From Clostridia bacterium (GTDB taxonomy: Bacteria; Bacillota; Clostridia; Oscillospirales; Acutalibacteraceae): 64,000 bases of DNA. Below are positions 44,656-51,845 of this stretch, in pieces. The notes under the pieces were generated by a model. The model searched no databases and was not told the DNA's origin. It saw nothing but the letters and a program-made list of their open reading frames with translations. The number at the start of each line of letters is the position of its first letter. Positions within the stretch are counted from its first letter, which is position 1. Where the stretch lies: NCBI GenBank assembly GCA_017631955.1, contig JAGBSJ010000029.1, positions 1-64,000 on the forward strand, given 5' to 3'. The position numbers and the translations under genes are program-made.

Positions 44656-44683
44656 TTGACAAACTAAAAATCCTTGCTATAAT
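44656..44683 (+). promoter_or_regulatory. ctsR operon promoter
   Basis: TTGACA (44656-44661) and TATAAT (44678-44683) with a 16-nt spacer, flanked on both sides by CtsR sites. Confidence 0.8.
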
Positions 44684-44694
44684 AGAATTGTAAA

Positions 44695-44717
44695 AGTCAA
44701 AGAAAGTCAAAGTCAAA
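44695..44717. promoter_or_regulatory. CtsR operator downstream of the -10 box
   Basis: AGTCAAA-GAA-AGTCAAA matches the CtsR box, and a third GTCAAA follows without a spacer. It lies between the start of transcription and the ribosome binding site. Confidence 0.8.
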
Positions 44718-44736
44718 CTCTATGAGGAGAGATTTT

Positions 44737-45183
44737 ATGAACATAAGTAACATAATAGCGGGTATGATTCAAGAAATGCTTGAGGACGAGGGCTACACAG
44801 AAATCCAACGAAATGAACTGGCTCAAAGAATTGGTTGTGTACCAAGTCAGATTAACTATGTAATTTCTTCACGATTCACACCAGAGCACGGCTATATTGT
44901 AGAAAGTCGTCGTGGTGGCGGTGGCTACATTAAAATAACCCGCGCAAGCTATGACAGGAATTCTATAAAAATGCACCTGATTAACTCAATAGGGCAGAGT
45001 ATAAATGAAAATACTTGTCGCGCTCATCTTAAAAATCTTTATGAAAGTGATTTTATTGATGAAAAAACGACTAAAATATTATTGTCCGCATTAACAGGTA
45101 ATGCATATCGAGATATACCAAGGGAATACGGCGATATTCTTCGTGCATCAATATTCAAACAGATGGTTTTAAATATATTGTAA
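44737..45183 (+). CDS. ctsR: Class III stress gene repressor CtsR
   Basis: CtsR represses clp genes and is inactivated by heat and by McsB. The N-terminal HTH (IQRNELAQRIGCVPSQINYVISSRFTPEHGYIVESRRGGGGYIKI) contains the conserved beta-wing glycines (RGGGGY) that sense heat. The 148-residue length is normal. The ATG at 44737 has GAGGAGAG upstream. Six heptad sites around the promoter show autoregulation. Confidence 0.95.
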   Translation: MNISNIIAGMIQEMLEDEGYTEIQRNELAQRIGCVPSQINYVISSRFTPEHGYIVESRRGGGGYIKITRASYDRNSIKMHLINSIGQSINENTCRAHLKNLYESDFIDEKTTKILLSALTGNAYRDIPREYGDILRASIFKQMVLNIL

Positions 45184-45204
45184 TTTTATAAGGAGAGAGT
45201 AATT

Positions 45205-45714
45205 ATGTTATGTCAGAATTGTGGTAAATACGAGGCAACAACTCATGTTAAAAGAATAGTAAACGGTGAAACTGCCGAGGCACATCTCTGTACTGATTGT
45301 GCAAGAGCATTGGGCTATAATGATGTTTTTGGTGGATTTTCGAACACCTTTGGTGATTTGTTAGGTTCATTTTTCGGTGAATCTCAGGTAAGTAGTTTAA
45401 GTTCAAGAACACTCCGCTGTGAAAAGTGCGGAAATACATTTAACGATATTGTGAATAGCGGAAAGTTAGGTTGTGCCGATTGCTATGTGACATTCTATGA
45501 TAAGCTTTTGCCATCATTACAGCGTATTCACGGAAAAACTCGTCACGAGGGCAAAAATCCAACAATCATTAAAACTGATATAGTTGAAAATGTAGTTACA
45601 ATTGAAGACCTTGAAAATCAGTTGAAAGAAGCAATAAATGAGCAGAATTTTGAAAAAGCAGCAGAACTTCGCGATAGAATTAATGAAATGAAAGTAGGTG
45701 GCAATAATGAGTAA
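45205..45714 (+). CDS. mcsA: McsA, activator of the McsB arginine kinase
   Basis: McsA has two zinc-binding CxxC pairs (CQNCGKYEATTH...CTDCARAL and CEKCGNTF...CADCYVTFYDKLLPSL) and a C-terminal UvrB/UvrC motif (LENQLKEAINEQNFEKAAELRDRINEM). It activates McsB, which marks proteins for ClpC. Its 3' end overlaps mcsB by 8 nt. Confidence 0.93.
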   Translation: MLCQNCGKYEATTHVKRIVNGETAEAHLCTDCARALGYNDVFGGFSNTFGDLLGSFFGESQVSSLSSRTLRCEKCGNTFNDIVNSGKLGCADCYVTFYDKLLPSLQRIHGKTRHEGKNPTIIKTDIVENVVTIEDLENQLKEAINEQNFEKAAELRDRINEMKVGGNNE

Positions 45715-46720
45715 TAAGTGGTATATCGGCGTTGGCGAACAGAGTGATATTGTTGTAAGTACTCGTATTCGCCTTGCAAGAAATATTAAAGAATATCCGT
45801 TTCCTAATAAATTAAATACTAAAAACCGTATTGCTATCAATAATATTATTAAGGATGCAATTGCGGGCGACAACAAATATAATCTTAATTTTGTTGAAAT
45901 GAAAACTCTTGCCCGATTTGAAGCCGCATCTATGGCAGAACGCCATATTATAAGCCCTGAATTCGCATCAGATGCAGACGGCAGAGCTTTACTCATTACA
46001 CCTGAAGAAGATATTTGCATTATGCTTAATGAAGAAGACCACATTCGTCTTCAGGTTATGAAATCTGGTTTTGCACTTGATGAGGCGTACGCCGTTGCCG
46101 ACGAAATTGACAATGTTCTCGGCTCAAAACTCGAATATGCATTTGACGAACGAATCGGTTATTTAACTCAATGCCCAACAAATTTAGGAACAGGTATGCG
46201 CACATCTGTTATGCTTCATCTTCCTGCCCTTACAATGAATGGTCAGATTCACAAACTGATTAACACAATTTCAAAATTAGGGCTTACATTCCGCGGTGCA
46301 TTCGGCGAAGGCAGTAAAGCAATCGGCGATATGTATCAACTTTCTAATCAGATTACCCTTGGTATTTCTGAAGAATTTGCAATTAAAAACTTAAAGTCCA
46401 TCACATTACAACTTTGTGCACAAGAAAGAGCCGCACGAGACGAAATCTTAAAGTCGATTGATACAGATGACGCTATTTTCCGTGCATTCGGTACTCTTAA
46501 ATGGGCACGACTTCTCTCAACAAAAGAACTTATGGAAAATCTTTCACTTGTTCGTTTGGGTAGCGTTGCAGGCAAACTTAATGTGCCTATTGAAACAGTA
46601 AATGAACTTATGATTTCAATGCAACCCGCAAGCATTAATGCTCGCGCAGGCCAAAAACTTCCTGAACAAGAAAGAGATTCGGTAAGGGCGAGTGAGGTAA
46701 GAAATAGATTAAATTCATAA
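45707..46720 (+). CDS. mcsB: Protein arginine kinase McsB
   Basis: McsB phosphorylates Arg residues and delivers proteins to ClpCP. It is related to creatine kinases: VVSTRIRLARNIKEYPFP, the CPTNLGTGMRTSVMLHLP substrate/ATP motif and RGAFGEGSKAIGDMYQLSNQ are visible. The ATG at 45707 lies inside the end of mcsA, so translation is coupled. Confidence 0.95.
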   Translation: MSNKWYIGVGEQSDIVVSTRIRLARNIKEYPFPNKLNTKNRIAINNIIKDAIAGDNKYNLNFVEMKTLARFEAASMAERHIISPEFASDADGRALLITPEEDICIMLNEEDHIRLQVMKSGFALDEAYAVADEIDNVLGSKLEYAFDERIGYLTQCPTNLGTGMRTSVMLHLPALTMNGQIHKLINTISKLGLTFRGAFGEGSKAIGDMYQLSNQITLGISEEFAIKNLKSITLQLCAQERAARDEILKSIDTDDAIFRAFGTLKWARLLSTKELMENLSLVRLGSVAGKLNVPIETVNELMISMQPASINARAGQKLPEQERDSVRASEVRNRLNS

Positions 46721-46795
46721 TTCGGAATTTGTAATGTAGAGGGCGATTTATAATCTCCCTTTTATAATATGATTTTTATAATAGAGGTGAAAACT

Positions 46796-49216
46796 ATGTA
46801 CAACTTCACAGGTTTTAGCGAAAAAGCAAATATGTGTCTTAACAAGTCAGTCGAGGTGGCAGAAGATTCAGGCCACACATATATAGGCAGTGAGCATATT
46901 TTGTTAGGACTTCTTGACTCTCACGACTCCGTTGCAGGTAAAATTCTGGCAAACAGGGGAGTCACATATAAAAAGGTTTATGATTTAATCCGCGAAACAG
47001 TAGGCACGGGAATGCCAACTGAACTTACTCCTGCTGATTTTACTCCGCGAAGCAAACATATTGTTGAAAGTGCGTTGATGCTTGCAAATTCAATGAAACA
47101 ATCCCTTGCGGGTACAGAGCATCTGCTTATTTCAATCTGTCGTGAGGGTAACGGCTACGCGTGTCAACTTTTGACTCGAGCGGGTGTAACTCCAAGTGCA
47201 CTCTTAAAAGATTTGGCAAATTCTGTAAGCAATCCTAAAGCTAACAGTAAAGCGTCCAAAGATAATAAATCTAATTCACAATTACAAAAATATGCCCGCG
47301 ACTTAACCGCTATGGCTAAAGAAAACAAAATTGACCCTGTAATCGGTCGTGAAAAAGAAATCCAGCGAGTTATTCAGATTTTGTCAAGAAGAAGCAAGAA
47401 CAATCCTTGCTTAATCGGCGAGCCGGGTGTAGGTAAAACCGCTATTGCCGAGGGTCTTGCCCTTCGTATTGCAAAAGGTCAGGTGCCTGAATTACTCAAA
47501 GATAAACGAATTTTATCTCTCGACTTAACAGGTATGGTAGCGGGTACAAAATACCGTGGCGATTTTGAAGAGCGTATTAAAGGTATTATTGATGAGGTTG
47601 TAAATTCAACTGACGTAATCCTTTTTATTGACGAGGTGCATACGCTTATCGGTGCGGGTAGTGCTGAAGGTGCAGTTGATGCGGCTAATATCTTAAAGCC
47701 GTCACTTGCCCGCGGTGAGTTGCAACTTATCGGTGCTACTACTATTGACGAATATCGCAAAAATATTGAAAAAGATGCAGCCCTTGAGCGCCGTTTTCAG
47801 CCGGTAACCGTTAATGAGCCAAGCGTAGAAGATGCAATCCTAATTCTTAAAGGCATTCGCGACAAATATGAAGCACACCATAAGGTGAAGATTACTGATG
47901 ATGCAATAGTGAGTGCCGTTAATCTTTCGGCACGATATATAGGGGACAGATTTTTGCCCGATAAAGCAATCGATTTAATCGACGAGGCGTCTTCAAAAGT
48001 GCGCCTTGATAGTGCTGTGCCACCGCCTGAAATCAAAGAGATGGAAACACGACTTAGTACTATATCTGCCGAGAAAGAAATGGCGGTCAATCAACAAAAT
48101 TTTGAACGTGCCGCTGCACTTCGCGACGAAGAAAAAGAACTTACACAGAAATACAATACAGAAAAAGCAAAGTGGCAGTCAGACGACTCCTCTCGCGAAA
48201 AACAAGTAACTGAAACACAAATCGCACAGATTGTGTCCCAGTGGACAGGTGTGCCAATAACACAAATGACGGAAGAAGAAAGTGAGCGCTTGCTCCGTAT
48301 GGAAGACGAACTTCACACTCGAATTGTAGGTCAGGAAAAAGCCGTAAAAGCGGTGGCAAAAGCAATCCGTAGAGGTCGCGCAGGGCTTAAAGACCCGAAA
48401 AGGCCAATTGGCACATTCCTTTTCTGTGGCCCTACAGGTGTGGGTAAAACTGAACTTACAAAAGCACTCAGCCAAGCAATGTTTGGCGACGACAACGCTA
48501 TGATTCGCCTTGATATGAGTGAATTTATGGAAAAACACACCGTGTCAAAACTTATCGGCTCGCCACCTGGTTATGTAGGATTTGATGAAGGCGGACAACT
48601 CACAGAAAAAGTCCGCAGAAAGCCATATTCAGTAATTCTTTTTTACGAAATTGAAAAAGAACATCCTGATGTGTTCAATGCACTTATACAAATCCTTGAC
48701 GATGGTATTCTTACCGACTCACAAGGCAGACGAGTTGATTTCAAAAACTGCGTAATTATAATGACATCTAATGTGGGCGCTCGTCTTATCAACGAAGAAA
48801 AAGCGACATTCGGATTTGTGACAAATGCAGATGACCGTACCGACGAAAAAATTAAAGAAGCGGTTATGGGCGAACTTAAAAACACATTCCGTCCTGAATT
48901 TCTTAACCGTATTGACGATATAATCGTGTTTAACCGATTAACCCAAGATGATATCAAAAATATTGCTAAAAACCTCTTAAATGACCTTGAGCATCGAATG
49001 AACAACATTGAAATCTCAATGACTTTCGATGAAAGTGTAATCGATTTCGTGGCAAAAGCTGGCTATGACAAAATCTATGGTGCAAGACCCCTAAAGCGTA
49101 CAATCCAAAGCAAAATTGAAGATGTACTTTCTGAAAAAATCCTTGATAAAACACTTGAAAAGGGTAAATCTTACACTTGCCGTTGTAGTGAAGATGGGAA
49201 TCTTATTATAGAATAA
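46796..49216 (+). CDS. clpC: ATP-dependent Clp protease ATPase subunit ClpC, D2 Walker B altered
   Basis: ClpC unfolds proteins for ClpP. The 806 residues hold the Clp_N repeats (about 1-145), D1 with Walker [10 protein letters not shown] (about 207) and Walker [13 protein letters not shown], a coiled M domain with a UVR motif ([20 protein letters not shown]) that binds McsA/McsB or MecA, and D2 with Walker [10 protein letters not shown] (about 545). D2 Walker B reads [13 protein letters not shown]: the Mg-coordinating Asp is Tyr 617 (codon TAC, 48644-48646), while the catalytic Glu remains. That Asp is nearly invariant, so either D2 hydrolysis is impaired or the base is wrong (GAC to TAC is one change). 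It is the last gene of ctsR-mcsA-mcsB-clpC. Confidence 0.93.
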   Translation: MYNFTGFSEKANMCLNKSVEVAEDSGHTYIGSEHILLGLLDSHDSVAGKILANRGVTYKKVYDLIRETVGTGMPTELTPADFTPRSKHIVESALMLANSMKQSLAGTEHLLISICREGNGYACQLLTRAGVTPSALLKDLANSVSNPKANSKASKDNKSNSQLQKYARDLTAMAKENKIDPVIGREKEIQRVIQILSRRSKNNPCLIGEPGVGKTAIAEGLALRIAKGQVPELLKDKRILSLDLTGMVAGTKYRGDFEERIKGIIDEVVNSTDVILFIDEVHTLIGAGSAEGAVDAANILKPSLARGELQLIGATTIDEYRKNIEKDAALERRFQPVTVNEPSVEDAILILKGIRDKYEAHHKVKITDDAIVSAVNLSARYIGDRFLPDKAIDLIDEASSKVRLDSAVPPPEIKEMETRLSTISAEKEMAVNQQNFERAAALRDEEKELTQKYNTEKAKWQSDDSSREKQVTETQIAQIVSQWTGVPITQMTEEESERLLRMEDELHTRIVGQEKAVKAVAKAIRRGRAGLKDPKRPIGTFLFCGPTGVGKTELTKALSQAMFGDDNAMIRLDMSEFMEKHTVSKLIGSPPGYVGFDEGGQLTEKVRRKPYSVILFYEIEKEHPDVFNALIQILDDGILTDSQGRRVDFKNCVIIMTSNVGARLINEEKATFGFVTNADDRTDEKIKEAVMGELKNTFRPEFLNRIDDIIVFNRLTQDDIKNIAKNLLNDLEHRMNNIEISMTFDESVIDFVAKAGYDKIYGARPLKRTIQSKIEDVLSEKILDKTLEKGKSYTCRCSEDGNLIIE

Positions 49217-49292
49217 GGGGAAAACGCAAAACGAAGAAACTGCATCGCAAAAAATATAATCGTTTTCAACTTTAAACTTTCCACTTGTAAAC
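49217..49292. repeat. Short heptad inverted-repeat relic
   Basis: Left units AAAACGCAAAACG (49222-49234) and right units TCGTTTTCAACTTTAAAC (49259-49276) plus TTTCCAC flank a region resembling the core of the longer elements (ACTGCATCGC). It lies between clpC and cysK. Confidence 0.5.
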
Positions 49293-49330
49293 CTTTTTAA
49301 TAAATGATATTATATTGCTTAGGTGATATT

Positions 49331-50239
49331 ATGAAAATCTATAATTCAGTAACCGAGTTAATCGGCAACACTCCGTTGTTGAAAATCAATACAAATACAA
49401 ATGCAAACATCTTTGCAAAACTCGAGTGTTTTAACCCTGCGGGTAGTGCTAAAGACCGCGTCGCATATGGGATTATCAAAGATGCCGAAGAAAAAGGCAT
49501 ATTAAAAAATGGCTCAACAATTATTGAGCCAACAAGTGGTAATACAGGTATTGGAGTTGCATCTATCGGTGTTTCTCGCGGTTATCGCGTAATTATTGTA
49601 ATGCCTGACACAATGTCAGTAGAACGCAGAAAACTTATGACCGCTTATGGTGCCGAGTTGGTGCTTACTGACGGCAAACTCGGTATGAGTGGTGCAATAA
49701 AAAAGGCAGAAGAATTACAAAAAGAAATCCCCAATAGCATTGTTGCAGGGCAGTTTGTAAACCCCGCAAATGCAGATGCACACCGCAAAACCACAGGACC
49801 TGAAATTTGGAATGACACTGACGGCAAAGTTGATGTTTTCGTGGCTGGTGTTGGCACAGGTGGTACAATTACAGGAGTAGGGGAATATCTTAAAGAGAAA
49901 AATCCAAACATTGAAATTGTAGCAATCGAGCCAGATACAAGCGCAGTTTTATCGGGTGAGAGCGCAGGTGCTCATAAATTACAGGGCATTGGCGCGGGAT
50001 TTATACCTGAAGTGCTTAACATAAAAGTTATTGATAAGATTATTAAAGTTAGCGCAGATGATGCATATGCTACCGCACGAAATCTTGCAACAAGTCAAGG
50101 CATACTTGTTGGCATTTCGTCAGGTGCAGCCCTTTATGGTGCATTAACTCTTGCGAAGAAAGACGAATATAAAGGTAAAAATATTGTAGTCCTTCTTCCT
50201 GACACAGGCGACAGATATTTGTCAACGGATTTGTATTAA
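49331..50239 (+). CDS. cysK: Cysteine synthase (O-acetylserine sulfhydrylase)
   Basis: CysK makes L-cysteine from O-acetylserine and sulfide with PLP. The PLP lysine is in FNPAGSAKDRVAYG (about 40), the phosphate loop is PTSGNTGIG, and GVGTGGTITGVGEYL and LPDTGDRYLSTDLY complete the family pattern. The ATG at 49331 follows AGGTGAT; the longer frame to 49304 has no such site. Length is 302. Confidence 0.94.
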   Translation: MKIYNSVTELIGNTPLLKINTNTNANIFAKLECFNPAGSAKDRVAYGIIKDAEEKGILKNGSTIIEPTSGNTGIGVASIGVSRGYRVIIVMPDTMSVERRKLMTAYGAELVLTDGKLGMSGAIKKAEELQKEIPNSIVAGQFVNPANADAHRKTTGPEIWNDTDGKVDVFVAGVGTGGTITGVGEYLKEKNPNIEIVAIEPDTSAVLSGESAGAHKLQGIGAGFIPEVLNIKVIDKIIKVSADDAYATARNLATSQGILVGISSGAALYGALTLAKKDEYKGKNIVVLLPDTGDRYLSTDLY

Positions 50240-50241
50240 AT

Positions 50242-50276
50242 AAAAAGACCTTATTCGTAATGAATAAGGTCTTTTT
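50242..50276. terminator. Bidirectional terminator after cysK
   Basis: A perfect 15-bp stem (50242-50256, 50262-50276) with loop gtaat and A/T exits on both sides. Hairpin array C begins 4 nt later. Confidence 0.9.
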
Positions 50277-50279
50277 TAC

Positions 50280-50444
50280 GTTGCGTAGCAACATATCGTA
50301 CCGTTAGGTATATCGCAATTGTGTAACAATTATATCGCGTGGTTTACCACATATCGCGATATACAAGCTAACGCTTGTGCGATATATACGTTTGTATCCG
50401 ATATAAATTCCTAACGGAATTTGCGATATATTCACTTTGTGAAT
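50280..50444. repeat. Hairpin array C with ATATCGC/GCGATAT spacers
   Basis: Eight hairpins: gttgc-gta-gcaac (50280-50292), tacc-gtta-ggta (50299-50310), aattgt-gta-acaatt (50317-50331), gtgg-ttta-ccac (50339-50350), acaagc-taac-gcttgt (50363-50378), atac-gttt-gtat (50386-50397), aaattcc-taac-ggaattt (50405-50422) and attcac-ttt-gtgaat (50430-50444). Left spacers ATATCG(C) at 50293, 50310 and 50332; right spacers GCGATAT at 50379, 50398 (CCGATAT) and 50423. The midpoint is the palindrome ATATCGCGATAT (50351-50362). It lies between convergent genes. Confidence 0.92.
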
Positions 50445-50453
50445 GTAATTAAG

Positions 50454-51005
50454 TTATAACACACTACCATCTTTCTTAAACAATGGCAACTCTTCAAGGA
50501 AAATAATATCGTCGCGTTTTGCCGCGTCGCCCTCGGCAAGAATAAACATTCTGCCACAAACAATTCCGCCTGCATCATTAACAAGCTTTTCAACGGCTTT
50601 AAGTGATTCACCTAATGACACAACGTCGTCAACAATAAGGATTTTCTTACCTTTCATAAGGTCAGCATCTGCCTTATCAAGATAAAGTTTCTGCTCGCCT
50701 TTGGTTGTAATTGAATTAACAGTTGATTCAAACACGCCTGTCATATAAAGTTTTGGCTTTTTGCGGGCAACAAAATACTTTTCGTTATTCTGAAGTCGAG
50801 CCATTTCGTGTGCAAGTGGAATACCCTTTGCCTCTGCAGTGATTATGTAGTCATATTCAGGTGCTTTGTCGAGCAATTCTTTTGCACAAGCAGTTGTAAG
50901 TTCAGGGTCACCGAAAATAACAAAACCCGCAATCATAAGTTCTTCATTTAATGGGCAGAGTGGTAAATGACGCTCAAGCCCCGCAATGTTCATTTTATGG
51001 AACAT
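50454..51005 (-). CDS. Adenine/xanthine-type phosphoribosyltransferase
   Basis: The 183-residue protein is a purine PRTase-fold enzyme. The PRPP loop is KILIVDDVVSLGESLKAVEKL (about 123-143), with VVSLGES where classic Apt has VIATGGT. ITAEAKGIPLAHEMARL and YFVARKKPKLYM match the substrate-side motifs of adenine and xanthine PRTases. A salvage role for a purine base is likely; the base is not decided. AAGGAGAG precedes the ATG at 51005. Confidence 0.8.
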   Translation of the reverse strand: MFHKMNIAGLERHLPLCPLNEELMIAGFVIFGDPELTTACAKELLDKAPEYDYIITAEAKGIPLAHEMARLQNNEKYFVARKKPKLYMTGVFESTVNSITTKGEQKLYLDKADADLMKGKKILIVDDVVSLGESLKAVEKLVNDAGGIVCGRMFILAEGDAAKRDDIIFLEELPLFKKDGSVL

Positions 51006-51064
51006 AATAATCTCTCCTTAAAAACACAAATGGACGGAATTGCCTTCCGTCCACCTTGAATAGT

Positions 51065-51352
51065 TTAGTTTGCTAATGCACGGCTAAGCCATACTTCTGC
51101 AATATCAAGAGCCGCATAAAGCCCTTTCTTTTCACTTGATTTAACAATTTTCTCACGCATGCTAACGTCAGGGTCGGTGTTGATTAACTGAATTGAAACT
51201 TTAGATGCAACCTCAACGTCGCCGACTGGTTTAGTTGCAAGAATTTGCATCATAATAACATATTTTTCTGACGCGTCGCCATAATAAAGGGTGTTACCGT
51301 TACGAACTAATGGTTTGCCTTTATATGTGAGAAACTTACTCTTCTCTGCCAT
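51065..51352 (-). CDS. Conserved 95-residue protein of unknown function next to ireB
   Basis: I do not recognise a family. The sequence starts MAEKSKFLTYKGKPLVRNGNTLYYGDASEKYV and continues as a mixed alpha/beta protein without Cys or membrane segments, ending in a helix (GLYAALDIAEVWLSRALAN). AGAGGT precedes the ATG. It starts 12 nt after ireB on the same strand, so it is cotranscribed with it and may belong to the same regulatory or cell-envelope setting. The short compact fold and good ribosome binding site support a real gene. Confidence 0.75.
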   Translation of the reverse strand: MAEKSKFLTYKGKPLVRNGNTLYYGDASEKYVIMMQILATKPVGDVEVASKVSIQLINTDPDVSMREKIVKSSEKKGLYAALDIAEVWLSRALAN

Positions 51353-51364
51353 ACTGTATACCTC

Positions 51365-51626
51365 TTACTTCTTTGAATTCTTCAAATATTCTTTTACAAG
51401 GTCCTGTAAAAGTTCATCTCTGTCAAGGCGGCGGATAAGACTTCTTGCATTATTGTGAGTTGTAATGTAAGTTGGGTCCTCTGAAAGAATGTAACCAACA
51501 ATCTGATTGATTGGATTATAACCCTTTTCTACCAACGCGTCATAAACCGAAACGAGAATCTGGCGTGTTGCTTCTTCGCGCTCATCCTTAAGTGAGAATT
51601 GTATTGTCTTGTTAGGGTCAAGCATT
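51365..51626 (-). CDS. ireB: IreB-family regulatory phosphoprotein
   Basis: IreB (DUF965) is a small substrate of the PASTA kinase IreK in Enterococcus. [73 protein letters not shown] is the complete 86-residue family, including the TIQF N-terminus with the phosphorylatable Thr. GGAGGTGG fixes the start at 51626. The upstream intergenic region holds element R1. Confidence 0.93.
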
Positions 51627-51715
51627 CTAGCCACCTCCGTAGTAATAATTAAATATATTATACACGGAAAAATATTAAAATACAATAGTAAAATTAAATA
51701 AATTCGTAATATAGT

Positions 51716-51834
51716 TGCCTCCCTCTGACGAGGGAGAGGACCGCTTGCGGTGGAGGGAGAGATAGATAACAGAAAAACTTACTACCCCTCAGTTTTTTCG
51801 TAGAAAAAACAGCTCCCCTGACAAGGGGAGCCGA
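51716..51834 (-). repeat. Nested-hairpin TIR element without ORF (R1)
   Basis: Read on the minus strand it starts with gctcccct-tgtc-aggggagc (51815-51834), followed by a variable hairpin gttttttc-tac-gaaaaaac (about 51792-51810), the constant ACTGAGGGGTAGT, a short linker, TATCTCTCCCTCC-like sequence, a variable hairpin accgc-aa-gcggt (51740-51751) and a closing ctccctc-gtca-gagggag (51719-51736). The same modules in the same order make up 55676-55795 and flank the ORF at 62878-63276. Confidence 0.8.
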
Positions 51835-51845
51835 TTTGATAGAAC

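Noticed and set aside
50280..50444. CRISPR array
   Set aside because: The regularly spaced pattern suggests one, but the constant part is 6-7 bp, the variable parts are palindromes, the spacer reverses at the midpoint, and no cas genes are present.
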